From: Dysgonomonas mossii DSM 22836
Lineage (GTDB): Bacteria; Bacteroidota; Bacteroidia; Bacteroidales; Dysgonomonadaceae
Direction: 5' to 3'
Length of the DNA: 64,000 nucleotides
NCBI RefSeq assembly: GCF_000213575.1
Contig: NZ_GL892009.1
Location: forward strand, 62,001-126,000
Made by a program: the position numbers and the translations under genes. Numbering within the stretch: the first letter of the stretch is position 1; every line of letters starts with the position of its first letter. The notes under the pieces were generated by a model. It was not told where the DNA came from, did no database searches, and saw nothing but the letters and a program-made list of their open reading frames with translations. This document shows positions 28,928-38,553 of the stretch, in pieces.

Positions 28928-31900
28928 AATTGTTCGGTTTCGTCTTTAGATATATCTTTATCTTCATGCTTGTAAATAAGCCAATAAGCAAGGGGTAATA
29001 ATGTAAGGATGAATATCATGGAGAAAATAGTTCCAAAACTGATAACTGTTCCCATCGGACACCAAAGCGGGCTCTTACTTATGATCATAGGAATAACCCC
29101 CATAGATGCAGCAGCTGATGTAAGGAATATAGGGCGCATCCGTCGTTTTCCGGCTTCCAAAGATGCTTCAAATACTGTTTTACCATGTTTATGCCTTAAC
29201 TCTTCGGTGTAATCGTACATAATAATTCCATTACGAACGATAATACCAATTAGGCTCACAATTCCCAACACAGCCGTTATACTAAAGTCTACATTCATCA
29301 CCTTTAAACCAATAGCCGCGCCAAAAATGCTCAAAGAGGTAGAAGCCAAAACGAGTGTAGCTAAACTTATCTTTTTGAAGTGAAACACAAGTATGAAAAA
29401 GATGATAACGATTGAGATAGAAAGAGCTTTAATCAACTTTGGCATTGTCTCACCATCCGACTCCTTCACACCTCCGTATGAAATAGAAACACCTTTAGGT
29501 AATGATTTTGCAGTAACTACATTCACTATCTCCTCTACCTTTGATTGAACTAGCGCTGGTCTTTCGCCCCTTTTTATATCTACGAAAACGGATAGGGTGC
29601 GTACTCCGTTTCTTCGGTTAATTTGCCCTTCAGTCCAGTTTGCCGAAACATCTGCTATCTGGCGTAAGGGGACACTAGGCGATAGCAAACCGGCAACATA
29701 CTCATTCGATATATCCTCGGCAACAGGATCTTTATTCTCCCATTTAGATTTCAATACAACAGGCAATGAATAATCATTTTCCCATATGTTGGTGATTGGT
29801 GTACCGCCAAAACGGGAAGCTAAACCCAACCCCAGAGTTCCCTCATTTACGCCCAGACGATTAGATTCTACGGGGTCTAGTGTTATTTTTATACCGGGCA
29901 ACGGTTCTTCATAATTTGTATAAACCCTGATTGGCTCATCCAGTTTCTTTAATTCTGTCATTAAAGTGTCTGCCACTTTCTTCAGATCGGATATATTCTC
30001 TCCCGATATACGAACGTCAATGTCAGCATCTACTGATTCATACTCTAATTGTTTGAATTTCACAAAGGCATTCGGATAATGATAGGCATATTGAGTGGAA
30101 TACTTATCCAACAACAATTCTGTATCTTCATTCGATGTTGTATTTACAATAAACTGAGCAAAATTAGTACCTCCTACTTTAGGTGCATAAGCTGTTTGAA
30201 AACGAGGAGATCCCGATCCTATAAAAGATGTTACAGAAACGACAGTTTCCTCCTTTCTCAATATTTTTTCAAGATCCTGCGCTATTGCTTCTGTCTGTTC
30301 GAGGGAGCTGCCGTTGGGTAAATATATTTCAACAGCAAACTGGTTCCGTTCAGCTATAGGCATAAGCTTCTGAGGGATATTAGCAAACATATAAATACCC
30401 GATATGATAGAAACGAGACCTATAGTAAGAGATATTTTAGGGTATTGAAATACTTTTTCCAATAACCAATTATATCCCTTTTGCAATTTATCTAAGAATG
30501 TTTCTTTCTGCTTTTTACCGGGCTGATGCAATCCATTGCGTATAAAGAAATATTGCAGGAATGGGATAAAAAGAACAGCCACAGCCAAAGATACACCCAA
30601 CGTAATAAGTACAGTCCAAGGAAAGAGCTTTACAAAATCGAGAAACTGTCCTGTAAGCATCGCTAAGAACGGAAAGAACGTGAGGCTGATTGCCAATGTT
30701 GCCGAGATGATGGCTTTGGCATATTCTTTAGCACTTTCTATCGATGCCTGCCAACGAGGAATACCATGATCCAATTTTTCAAGATAGCTGTCTACAACTA
30801 CAATCGAATTATCTACAATCATACCCAATACCACTATGAGAGCAGCTAACGTCACCGTATTTAGCTCCATGCCAAAAGCAAGCATCAATCCTAAAGAAAT
30901 AAAGATAGATATAGGAATAGAAGATGCCGCAACTCCTGCAACCCGCAAGGGTAACAATATCATAGTTACCAGTATAACAGCTACAATAGCAATCATCAAC
31001 TCTTTTAAGAAAGTAGTGATAGAATGAGCCACAACTTGAGGCTGATCTGCTACACGATAGATATGAATATCACTCGGAATATCATTTTGAAACTGTTCGA
31101 GAACCTTTTCGACATCTTTTCCGTATTGAATAACGTTATATCCCTCACGCATTTCAGTAGATAGAACAAGACACTTTTTACCATTGTTAGTGGTATAACT
31201 CGTAGCCTTAGGATATTCCCGAACGACTTTCGCTATATTTTTCAAGCGAATATGATTTCCCTGAGCATCAGAATAAATGATTTGTTCTTCCAAATCTTTT
31301 TCAGACTGATAAGGTCTCTCAATATGTATCGGAACATTCATATCCGAATTGTCAATCTTACCTGCAGTAGTAATAAAACCTTTAGTAATCAGCGTCTGAT
31401 ATAAGTTCAAGATATTAATTCCGTACGCTGCCAGCTTTTCTTTTTCAACATATATACTTATCTGTTCATTTTGTTCACCATAACGACGCAGATTGGAAAC
31501 AGATTCTATAGTTCGTAAACGGTCTTCGAGATTCTCTAAATATGTTTCCAATTGACGATAAGTTTTCGTCTCCGATTCAAGCGTTATTAGCAATGCCGAA
31601 GTATCTCCAAAATCATCATTGGCAATAAGAGCTAAAACACCTGATGGCAATTTGGCTTTAAAAAACATCAATCCATGTTTTATTTTTGACCATACTTCGT
31701 CCTTGTTATTTACATCATCATTCAGCTCTACATATACATAGACAATCCCATCTTTAGAATGCGAATATGTTTTCGATTTCTTTACTTCCTTATATGTAAA
31801 CAAGAAATTCTCAAGAGGTTTAGCCAATTGCTCCTCCACTTCGGCAGAAGTGGCTCCGGGATATACTCCCACTACAACTCCCTGACGGATAGTAAATACA

Positions 31901-32025
31901 GGAAATTCCTGTTTGGGCATTACATTGAGAGCATAAACTCCAAATAAACTCAATACGATTACAATGAGCAATATAATCTTATTATACTTCATTGCCCAGT
32001 CGATAATACCAGATTCTGATTTCAT
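28924..32025 (-). CDS. RND-family efflux transporter permease (AcrB/HAE type)
   Basis: 1033 residues: 12 membrane helices with two large periplasmic loops (about 35-330 and 555-850), usual RND length. Helix 4 reads GMIVDNSIVVVDSYLEKLD, so the second Asp of the AcrB DD pair is Asn, a common HAE variant. Helix 1 begins AMKYNKIILLIVIVLSLFGVYAL. It pumps substrates driven by protons with the adaptor encoded 9 bp upstream and the TolC-like protein downstream. Substrate unknown; no metal-binding Met pattern of CusA type is obvious. Confidence 0.92.
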   Translation of the reverse strand: MKSESGIIDWAMKYNKIILLIVIVLSLFGVYALNVMPKQEFPVFTIRQGVVVGVYPGATSAEVEEQLAKPLENFLFTYKEVKKSKTYSHSKDGIVYVYVELNDDVNNKDEVWSKIKHGLMFFKAKLPSGVLALIANDDFGDTSALLITLESETKTYRQLETYLENLEDRLRTIESVSNLRRYGEQNEQISIYVEKEKLAAYGINILNLYQTLITKGFITTAGKIDNSDMNVPIHIERPYQSEKDLEEQIIYSDAQGNHIRLKNIAKVVREYPKATSYTTNNGKKCLVLSTEMREGYNVIQYGKDVEKVLEQFQNDIPSDIHIYRVADQPQVVAHSITTFLKELMIAIVAVILVTMILLPLRVAGVAASSIPISIFISLGLMLAFGMELNTVTLAALIVVLGMIVDNSIVVVDSYLEKLDHGIPRWQASIESAKEYAKAIISATLAISLTFFPFLAMLTGQFLDFVKLFPWTVLITLGVSLAVAVLFIPFLQYFFIRNGLHQPGKKQKETFLDKLQKGYNWLLEKVFQYPKISLTIGLVSIISGIYMFANIPQKLMPIAERNQFAVEIYLPNGSSLEQTEAIAQDLEKILRKEETVVSVTSFIGSGSPRFQTAYAPKVGGTNFAQFIVNTTSNEDTELLLDKYSTQYAYHYPNAFVKFKQLEYESVDADIDVRISGENISDLKKVADTLMTELKKLDEPIRVYTNYEEPLPGIKITLDPVESNRLGVNEGTLGLGLASRFGGTPITNIWENDYSLPVVLKSKWENKDPVAEDISNEYVAGLLSPSVPLRQIADVSANWTEGQINRRNGVRTLSVFVDIKRGERPALVQSKVEEIVNVVTAKSLPKGVSISYGGVKESDGETMPKLIKALSISIVIIFFILVFHFKKISLATLVLASTSLSIFGAAIGLKVMNVDFSITAVLGIVSLIGIIVRNGIIMYDYTEELRHKHGKTVFEASLEAGKRRMRPIFLTSAAASMGVIPMIISKSPLWCPMGTVISFGTIFSMIFILTLLPLAYWLIYKHEDKDISKDETEQL

Positions 32026-32034
32026 ACCTTCTTC

Positions 32035-33096
32035 TTATTTAGCAATTTCGACTGTTACACCCGGACTAACATTCTGATAGCCTTCAATAATCAGGTTATC
32101 TCCATCTTGTAATCCTTTCTCTATTACAACTCCATTGCCGATCAGCTTTCCCTGGGTTATTTCTCTATATACAGCCTTATTTTGATCGTTTTTTATCCAG
32201 ACAAATTGTTTACCTGAAAAGTCTACCTGTATTGCCTTCAATGGAATTATAATATTCTTTCGATCTGAAACTCCTGATGGATTTATTAGATAAGCTTTGC
32301 ACACCATCCCTGGCATAATCTGTGATTTGGGGTTATTTACCTGCACCTTAATATCGTAGGTATGTGACAACGGATTTGCAGATACTCCTTTCTCCTGAAT
32401 CTTACCTTCAAACTCAGCATCATTTAACGCAGATATTTTTATGCGAGAAGATTCACCAATTTTTATTGCTGAAATTTCATTCTCGGGAATAGCTATTTTT
32501 ATTTTCACCGAATTTATAGTTACCACATTATAAATTGGAGTACCCGGAGCAACATTAACTCCTGCTTCTTGATAGCGTCGACTTACTACTCCAGACATGG
32601 GAGCATACAAGTTACAGTCTTGTAAATTCTTACGGGTAATTTGCTCATTAGCTTGCGCCTGCTCTAACTGAGTCTTCGCCTCTATGTATTTTATTTCCGG
32701 AAGGCTGTTGTTCTTGTACAGAATAGACAAGCGGTTATATGCATCTTGTGCCTGATTAAGGGTCGATTTTGCTGCATTGTGCATACTTTCAATAGCACTT
32801 GTATTCAATCGGGCTAACAATTGTCCTTTTCGAACATTTTGTCCTTCCTGTACATATACTTGTTCAATATTTCCATTTACTTGAAAACTAACATCAACTG
32901 CATTCTCACCTTCTACAGTTCCTATATACTCTTGTTGGTATATATCATCACTATACTTTATTGTTTGTATTTTTACCGGAACAGGCCTTGAATTAGCTTC
33001 TTCACTCTTTTTTGCGGAACAGGAAACCATTCCTAAAAAGAGGAGACACAATACCGATCTACTAAAAAATAATTTCAATTTATTCATAACTTTCAT
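32035..33096 (-). CDS. RND efflux periplasmic adaptor (membrane fusion protein), lipoprotein
   Basis: 353 residues, lipobox GMVS-C26. Barrel-sandwich/lipoyl halves (VDVSFQVNGNIEQVYVQEG, NLYAPMSGVVSRRYQEAGV) flank an alpha-hairpin (about 105-160). A beta-barrel (VKIKIAIPENEISAIKIGE) and membrane-proximal domain follow. First gene of the efflux operon, with GATCTTTG (33130-33137, minus) as near-consensus -7, and divergent from an araC-type regulator. Confidence 0.9.
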   Translation of the reverse strand: MKVMNKLKLFFSRSVLCLLFLGMVSCSAKKSEEANSRPVPVKIQTIKYSDDIYQQEYIGTVEGENAVDVSFQVNGNIEQVYVQEGQNVRKGQLLARLNTSAIESMHNAAKSTLNQAQDAYNRLSILYKNNSLPEIKYIEAKTQLEQAQANEQITRKNLQDCNLYAPMSGVVSRRYQEAGVNVAPGTPIYNVVTINSVKIKIAIPENEISAIKIGESSRIKISALNDAEFEGKIQEKGVSANPLSHTYDIKVQVNNPKSQIMPGMVCKAYLINPSGVSDRKNIIIPLKAIQVDFSGKQFVWIKNDQNKAVYREITQGKLIGNGVVIEKGLQDGDNLIIEGYQNVSPGVTVEIAK

Positions 33097-33129
33097 TAAA
33101 AAGCAATTTTACAACTATTTATTTCCGTC

Positions 33130-33137
33130 GCAAAGAT
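33130..33137 (-). promoter_or_regulatory. Near-consensus -7 element for the RND efflux operon
   Basis: GATCTTTG on the minus strand differs from TAnnTTTG at the first base, 33 bp upstream of the adaptor ATG. The 161-bp divergent region with the AraC-type gene is the natural place for its operator; I see no clear direct or inverted repeat in it. Confidence 0.4.
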
Positions 33138-33257
33138 CTCTTTATAATATGGTTCTGTCTAAATCAATACTACGACAAAAATGTTCAAAAATTCGTTTTT
33201 TATGTAGTTATCAACATTAATTTATATTTTTAGGACTGAAATGAAATATATAGGATT

Positions 33258-34136
33258 ATGAATAAAGAAAATTATGCTAAAATATCACTGGATGACTTTA
33301 AAGATCAAACCTCAAATCACGGAATAAAGAACTTTGTCATATCTGATGAAAGTGCCAATATTGATGATTATGCTTTTGATTTCAGATATCCGCAAATTAT
33401 GGAAGGAATAGCTTTTGCGATTTGTGTGAAAGGTACCGGACGAATCAAAATTAACTTACGAGAGTACAAAATTGAGCCTTGTTCGATTATTGTTGTTCTG
33501 CCTAATTATATTTTAGAGTTAGTAGAGCAAAGTGAAGATTTAGTTGTAGAATTCTTATTATTTTCTTTTGACTTTATTTCGGATATCAAGTTGATTATAG
33601 ATATTGATATTCCTAAAAAAATAGATCAGATGGCTTGTTTAAAGATAAGTGAGGAGGAGACGAATGATCTATTGGAATTGCATGCCTTTATTGTAAAGCG
33701 TTATAGAAGAACAAATTTTCTTTACAAAGAAGAAATTGCAAGAAGTTTATTGCAGACATTAATTTATGAAGTTTTGCAGCTATATCAGGACAAAAAGATT
33801 GAATATAAAGTATTGACCCGCAAAGAAAAACACTTACAATCTTTCATCAGTTTGTTATTTGAATATCATATGAAAGAACGTAGTGTGCGTTTCTATGCTG
33901 ATAAAATGTTTATTACACCTAAATATTTATCTCAAATAGTGAAGGATGCAAGTGGTATACATATTCAACAGTGGATAGATGATATGGTTATTATGGCAAT
34001 TAAAGCTTTATTGAAGAGCTCGAATATGACTATCTTACAGATATCAGAAGAGATGAATTTTCCAAATTCTTCTTTTTTTGGGACCTACTTCAAAAAGAGA
34101 ACTGGCCTGACGCCCTTACAATATAAAAAGAGCTAA
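33258..34136 (+). CDS. AraC-family transcriptional regulator, probable regulator of the RND operon
   Basis: 292 residues. An N-terminal cupin-like sensor (about 40-150; GTGRIKINLREYKIEPCSIIVVLP) precedes a C-terminal AraC HTH pair (about 195-290). The first helix-turn-helix is VRFYADKMFITPKYLSQIVKDASG, given here only by its ends VRFYADK and KDASG; the second is MTILQISEEMNFPNSSFFGT followed by YFKKRTGLTPLQYKKS, the family signature. Divergent orientation to the efflux genes suggests it controls them. Confidence 0.88.
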   Translation: MNKENYAKISLDDFKDQTSNHGIKNFVISDESANIDDYAFDFRYPQIMEGIAFAICVKGTGRIKINLREYKIEPCSIIVVLPNYILELVEQSEDLVVEFLLFSFDFISDIKLIIDIDIPKKIDQMACLKISEEETNDLLELHAFIVKRYRRTNFLYKEEIARSLLQTLIYEVLQLYQDKKIEYKVLTRKEKHLQSFISLLFEYHMKERSVRFYADKMFITPKYLSQIVKDASGIHIQQWIDDMVIMAIKALLKSSNMTILQISEEMNFPNSSFFGTYFKKRTGLTPLQYKKS

Positions 34137-34189
34137 GAGTTTCGAGAAAATATGTTGGACATTGACCTTATATAAATAATCTTTAAAAA

Positions 34190-34224
34190 TAAAAAAACCG
34201 TCCTACTTATCACAAGCAAGACGG
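34190..34224 (-). terminator. Terminator at the downstream end of the polysaccharide region
   Basis: On the minus strand CCGTC (34224-34220) pairs with GACGG (34202-34198); a partial inner stem extends it, and a T run follows (complement of the A run 34191-34197). The remaining bases of 34137-34375 hold no gene that I can see. Confidence 0.6.
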
Positions 34225-34375
34225 CTAGAATAATTTAAATTCAAATTTGCGTAAGAGAATATAGTCGAATTTCTGTTTTTCTTGTATTGGAGACTATTTT
34301 GATTCTATACGAGATCTGATTAATTATTTAATTGATCGGTTATATATATGTATAATAATGGAATAGTCACTTATT

Positions 34376-34582
34376 TTAAATTATCTTAACATACGTGGGG
34401 GCACCAAAAGAGGTTCTTTCCAAAACCTTGATTTCGCCATTCAGTTCCATTTTAGTTATTAAGCTGTATACCCTCAATTTTTCTGCTCCTGAATATGTTA
34501 TTATATCAATAACAGAAGCTTCATTACCGCACCTCTCAAGATAATCCAGAATCTTGAGGCGGTCTAAATTTGCATAATTCAT
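34376..34582 (-). CDS. Small winged helix-turn-helix protein
   Basis: 68 residues that read as one compact wHTH. Helices come from DRLKILDYLERCGNEASVID and IITYSGAEKLRVYSLITKME, then a beta-wing (GEIKVLERTSFGAPTYVKII). It is same-strand and 99 bp downstream of the last polysaccharide gene, before the terminator, so it could be the final gene of the locus or a separate unit. Likely a DNA-binding regulator; target unknown. Confidence 0.6.
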   Translation of the reverse strand: MNYANLDRLKILDYLERCGNEASVIDIITYSGAEKLRVYSLITKMELNGEIKVLERTSFGAPTYVKII

Positions 34583-34681
34583 ATTTCAGTGTAATTCTTG
34601 CTTATTTCGTTTTTAATCGTAAGCAATTTCTATTCAGACAAACAGAGATTAAACAGTAAAATAATTATAATCAAAACAATA

Positions 34682-35557
34682 TCAGTTTATTAAACTCACG
34701 GTTTCTCTGATATTCCTTTCTGAAGAAGCACCAAAAACAACAGACTGTATATTCAGAGCATTAATAAATTCATAGGCTTCGGGGGCACTGATTGCTCCGG
34801 ATGCAAGCGTACTCATTGCCATAAGTTGATATTTTGAAGAATCATTATTTCGAATTGTATCAACATACGCTTCTACCGAAGGGGACATAAGGTAACCTAT
34901 CTTATTAATAGAGCTGCATATAACAACCTCTTCTATTCCCCACTCAGATAGTTTTTGTTTCAAATAAGGCATATTCTGAGTAATAAGTCCCGGAATCAAT
35001 TTATATTTTTTACGAACATAGTCGCAATATGCCTCAAAAATATCTTTTGTTCCATATCCGAGAAGAAGATCTGTTATGATGTTTTGCAGGAATAACACTT
35101 TAACATTTAATCCCTTGAACATTTTCACTTCGGCATCTATCAACATCTGCATCATCTTTATAGGATCTTTTCCTAATACTGCCATCCCTCCTTTGGCAAT
35201 CATAGACAATGCTCCTACTGCTGAGTTATTAGAAAATATCACTTCATTGATTGCAGGAAATATTCCTTTTTCTGCCACTAGATTTGCATATTTGTGCGGA
35301 TAAGGAATTGACGGATACCATACAATATCACTGTATTTAGACTTATTCTGACGAAAATATTCGCATATATCTTTTGCGCGATCATTACTATTAAGCATAA
35401 CAGCTCCAATGCCATTTTTAAAAGCAAGATCATATACTTTGTAGATATTCTTTATGTCATGGAATTTTTCGGAAAGTTGTTGGGCTTTCTCTTGTGACAT
35501 GTGATTAATCCCGAAAAACTGATTATCTCCAAAGATGACTTTATCTATTCTTTCCAT
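34682..35557 (-). CDS. TIM-barrel, aldo/keto reductase-like protein of the polysaccharide locus
   Basis: 291 residues beginning IDKVIFGDNQFFGINHMS, with repeated beta-alpha units and a C-terminal VVFGASSERNIRETVSLIN, similar to the cofactor-phosphate region of aldo/keto reductases. I do not see the usual D-Y-K-H catalytic tetrad clearly, so activity is uncertain. It starts 2 bp after the Gfo/Idh-type gene, and the pair probably makes or modifies one sugar precursor. Confidence 0.5.
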   Translation of the reverse strand: MERIDKVIFGDNQFFGINHMSQEKAQQLSEKFHDIKNIYKVYDLAFKNGIGAVMLNSNDRAKDICEYFRQNKSKYSDIVWYPSIPYPHKYANLVAEKGIFPAINEVIFSNNSAVGALSMIAKGGMAVLGKDPIKMMQMLIDAEVKMFKGLNVKVLFLQNIITDLLLGYGTKDIFEAYCDYVRKKYKLIPGLITQNMPYLKQKLSEWGIEEVVICSSINKIGYLMSPSVEAYVDTIRNNDSSKYQLMAMSTLASGAISAPEAYEFINALNIQSVVFGASSERNIRETVSLIN

Positions 35558-35559
35558 AT

Positions 35560-36606
35560 TTAATCTTGTTTATTTTTATTTTCATAGTCATTGAACATGT
35601 CGTGTACCAAACGTTGCGTATTATATCCGTCTTCAAATGTACACTGAGTAGGTCCAACAATCTTACCATCTAAAACACTGTCGGCAAAATGATACAATTG
35701 TCTTGTAAATTCATTCCCCCGAACATAAAAAGGAACCGGCTTGAAGGTATCTGTGATATATATAGTATTCCAACCTTTTCTATAATTATGACCTGAGGCC
35801 GGTTCGTTTAAAAATATCTTCATTTCGTACTGGTCTACCAGCAATTTTCCATTTGTACCAAATATTTCAATTTTGTTACTGGGTTTTCTATAACTCGAAT
35901 CACTCCAATTCACGTATAATGTCCCAACACACCCATTATCGTATACTAAAGTACTTGAAACCATATCCTCCACATGCTTCGAATATATTTGGTTCATACT
36001 GGTACCAATAACTTTATTGGGAACGCCTATTATATAATTAATAAGGTCTAATACGTGGACAGCCATTTCATAAACAGCCCCGCCCCCACTCTCTCTTTTA
36101 CCACGCCAGCTCTCACCTGTTTCGGGTTTTGAAATAGTGCAACTAAACATCTCCGTTTTAAACCTGACAATATCACCAAGCAAACCTTCTTTTACATATT
36201 CTCGAGCTGTTGTAAACATATCATTAAAGCGATTTACATACCCGACTTGATTGATCAATCCTTTTTTGTTGAACATTTCTTGTAGTTCATTCGCCTCTTT
36301 GGTAGAAAGAGTAAATGGTTTTTCACAAAAAACATTAATTCCCTTCTCACAGGCATATTTACATATTGCATAGTGATAATTAGGAGGAGTACAGACTATA
36401 ATAGCATCCGGCATTGTTTTGTCAATCAACTCCTTGTAGTCCGTAAATACTTGAAGCGATGGTATGTATTTCTTCAATAAATCCAATGTAATTTTTGAAG
36501 TATCAGAAACTGATACAATATTTACATTGGGATGTGAATTGATAATAGAGAAATGAGTAATACCCATTCGCCCCATTCCGATAATAGATAATTTTATTTC
36601 TTTCAT
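35560..36606 (-). CDS. Gfo/Idh/MocA-family oxidoreductase
   Basis: 348 residues. Rossmann motif SIIGMGRMGITHFSI at the start, the family EKP motif at NVFCEKPFTLS (about 94-104), and a C-terminal substrate domain (GESWRGKRESGGGAVYEMAVHVLD, given as GESWRGK to HVLD). Such enzymes oxidise or reduce nucleotide sugars or free sugars with NAD(P). It precedes the TIM-barrel gene with a 2-bp gap, so together they may form a two-step sugar modification. Confidence 0.8.
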   Translation of the reverse strand: MKEIKLSIIGMGRMGITHFSIINSHPNVNIVSVSDTSKITLDLLKKYIPSLQVFTDYKELIDKTMPDAIIVCTPPNYHYAICKYACEKGINVFCEKPFTLSTKEANELQEMFNKKGLINQVGYVNRFNDMFTTAREYVKEGLLGDIVRFKTEMFSCTISKPETGESWRGKRESGGGAVYEMAVHVLDLINYIIGVPNKVIGTSMNQIYSKHVEDMVSSTLVYDNGCVGTLYVNWSDSSYRKPSNKIEIFGTNGKLLVDQYEMKIFLNEPASGHNYRKGWNTIYITDTFKPVPFYVRGNEFTRQLYHFADSVLDGKIVGPTQCTFEDGYNTQRLVHDMFNDYENKNKQD

Positions 36607-36634
36607 TGTGAATTTATTAAAAACACAGAACTAT

Positions 36635-37594
36635 TTATTGGATTATTTCTTTTACGAAATCTATAATATTTCGCCGCCGAGATATTACATCAGAAGCCAA
36701 CATCTGCGTGTATTTTTCGATTATTTTATTATCCACGACAGACGAATTATCGCATACGATTGTATTCTCTTGATTGAAATATCCGCTTTTAAATATATTT
36801 CTGTTATTCGTTATTATTTTTGTCCCACAGCTCACAGCTTCAAAGCATCTCATAGTAATACCACTTTGTTTGGGATGAGCAAAATCAAGGGTGTACTTTG
36901 ATTTATGTAATACATCTACATATTGGTAATACGACAATGGTTTAAGATGTATATATCGTCGTAGTTTAATGTACGTAAACGGATGCCTGATAAAATTCAG
37001 AATCATTGTCACATAATTACTTTCATGTAGATATACGTATGAGTGGCTGGGCTGGAATAGATGCAATATTTTATTGGTATATGACAAGCGTTCGGAGTGT
37101 ATCTTTTGTATTACAGATATATCATATACTCTTTCTACATTTTTCTCCTGTCTTTCTATTGCCGAAAACAATTCTATTATTCTGATATCATAGCTCTTTG
37201 CATCATGATAATCAAACGTATAAAAATTATCGACCAAGCGATACCAGGACAGTGATAAAGGATGAAAGGCAAAAGAATCGAAATTATAACCAACTATAAA
37301 TGAACACTTTTTATATATTTCATCTATTAATTTTTTATCTATTCCGTATCCTTTCATAATGATACAGATATCATATCTTTCGTCTTGAAGGAAGTGGCGA
37401 GTTATATAATTGTATGTTTTTCTATATAACGTTTTAGTTATGCCTATTTTCCACAGTACTTTTGTGAATAAATTATCAGGATAACGATCATTACAAATTC
37501 TCACATCATAACCACATTCATTCAATCCTGATATTATCTGATTGGCCATCGAATAAAAACTTAATGGCATAATGAGTAAACACCTCTTTTTCAT
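36635..37594 (-). CDS. CgeB-like glycosyltransferase (copy 3)
   Basis: 319 residues. The N-terminal half (LIMPLSFYSMANQIISGLNE) looks like a GT-B first domain. The C-terminal half has QSGITMRCFEAVSCGTKIIT followed by NNRNIF, the same block found in the two paralogues at 37600-38553 and 39853-40818. It probably transfers a sugar to the undecaprenyl-linked repeat unit in the cytoplasm. Most divergent of the three. Donor and acceptor unknown. Confidence 0.65.
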   Translation of the reverse strand: MKKRCLLIMPLSFYSMANQIISGLNECGYDVRICNDRYPDNLFTKVLWKIGITKTLYRKTYNYITRHFLQDERYDICIIMKGYGIDKKLIDEIYKKCSFIVGYNFDSFAFHPLSLSWYRLVDNFYTFDYHDAKSYDIRIIELFSAIERQEKNVERVYDISVIQKIHSERLSYTNKILHLFQPSHSYVYLHESNYVTMILNFIRHPFTYIKLRRYIHLKPLSYYQYVDVLHKSKYTLDFAHPKQSGITMRCFEAVSCGTKIITNNRNIFKSGYFNQENTIVCDNSSVVDNKIIEKYTQMLASDVISRRRNIIDFVKEIIQ

Positions 37595-37599
37595 TTTAT

Positions 37600-38553
37600 T
37601 TATATTGTTAGCAAGGTGCTGACAAAGGACTGTATAGAAAATTTATCGAAACTAACGTTCGTATCTTTCATCGGCTCTTGTATGAATTCTTTTATTCCTT
37701 CGAAGTTCAATTCGTCAAAAACGAAAAAGCGACTGGAAGAATAAAAAGGCTCACCAATAGCACGTTTGTTATTAGTAATGATCTTTTTCCCGGCACACAT
37801 ATTTTCGATAAATCTCATTGTGTATCCAGACTGCTTATGATTGGCAAAGTCGAATGTAGCTATTGAATATTGTAGTAAATGGATAAAATGAGACTGAGAA
37901 ATACTCCTTAGCTTAAGTCCCCTCGGAATAAAACCTTTAATCAATAATTGAATTATTACAACAGGTGTACACTTAATATATTTCTTGAAACGAATATTAT
38001 TTTCTTTACAATATCTTTCGAATGCAAGAATGGCTTTATACCGATCGGATTTAACCAAATTCCCGACCATATATACATCGATATCCGGCTCTACAATAGG
38101 CAGATTCTGAAAGTCTCTTACACAAAATAATGGCAGATAATCCAGTCCATAGTTTTTAGCATCTGTAGGATCGAAAGTACAAACTTTATCAAAGTATGGA
38201 ATATAAGGAATATAATTAAACACAGGAGATAAAGCATCCCATGTGTATAATACAAACTTAGACTCTGGATGATTTTCTCTCAATTTCAGAATGTTGGGGA
38301 TGGAAAATAGACGAATATGCAGGAATATAATATAGTCATATCGGTTATTTTTTTCCTGCTCTATTATTTCAGCGTAATACTTCTCATGCTTGTTCTGATA
38401 TGCTTCAGTTGACAATGTGCGTAGAATTTTATCTTTTATTTTACGTAATTCCAAAGGATAGTAGGAGACTGAATGTCCTTGTGATTCCATTTCTTCTGTG
38501 AGCGCCTTTACATAATTATGGTAAGGCAACCCTATAAATAATATTTTACCCAT
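37600..38553 (-). CDS. CgeB-like glycosyltransferase (copy 2)
   Basis: 317 residues. ILFIGLPYHNYVKALTEEME start, a central VCTFDPTDAKNYGLDYLPLF, and the C-terminal QSGYTMRFIENMCAGKKIIT followed by NNKRAIGEPFYS. The same layout, including FDxxDAxxYxxxYLPLFCVRxFQNL and the DVYMVGNL motif, appears in the 39853 copy, so the two are close paralogues. Start overlaps the wzx stop by 8 bp. Confidence 0.7.
   Translation of the reverse strand: MGKILFIGLPYHNYVKALTEEMESQGHSVSYYPLELRKIKDKILRTLSTEAYQNKHEKYYAEIIEQEKNNRYDYIIFLHIRLFSIPNILKLRENHPESKFVLYTWDALSPVFNYIPYIPYFDKVCTFDPTDAKNYGLDYLPLFCVRDFQNLPIVEPDIDVYMVGNLVKSDRYKAILAFERYCKENNIRFKKYIKCTPVVIIQLLIKGFIPRGLKLRSISQSHFIHLLQYSIATFDFANHKQSGYTMRFIENMCAGKKIITNNKRAIGEPFYSSSRFFVFDELNFEGIKEFIQEPMKDTNVSFDKFSIQSFVSTLLTI

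Noticed and set aside
30536-30769. Antisense open frames inside the RND, carB, wzc and other genes
   Set aside because: They mirror strong coding frames on the opposite strand and show no family resemblance.
28924-32025. Loss of the second Asp (VDN) in the RND proton relay as a defect
   Set aside because: VDN is common in HAE-type RND pumps, so this is a normal family variant.
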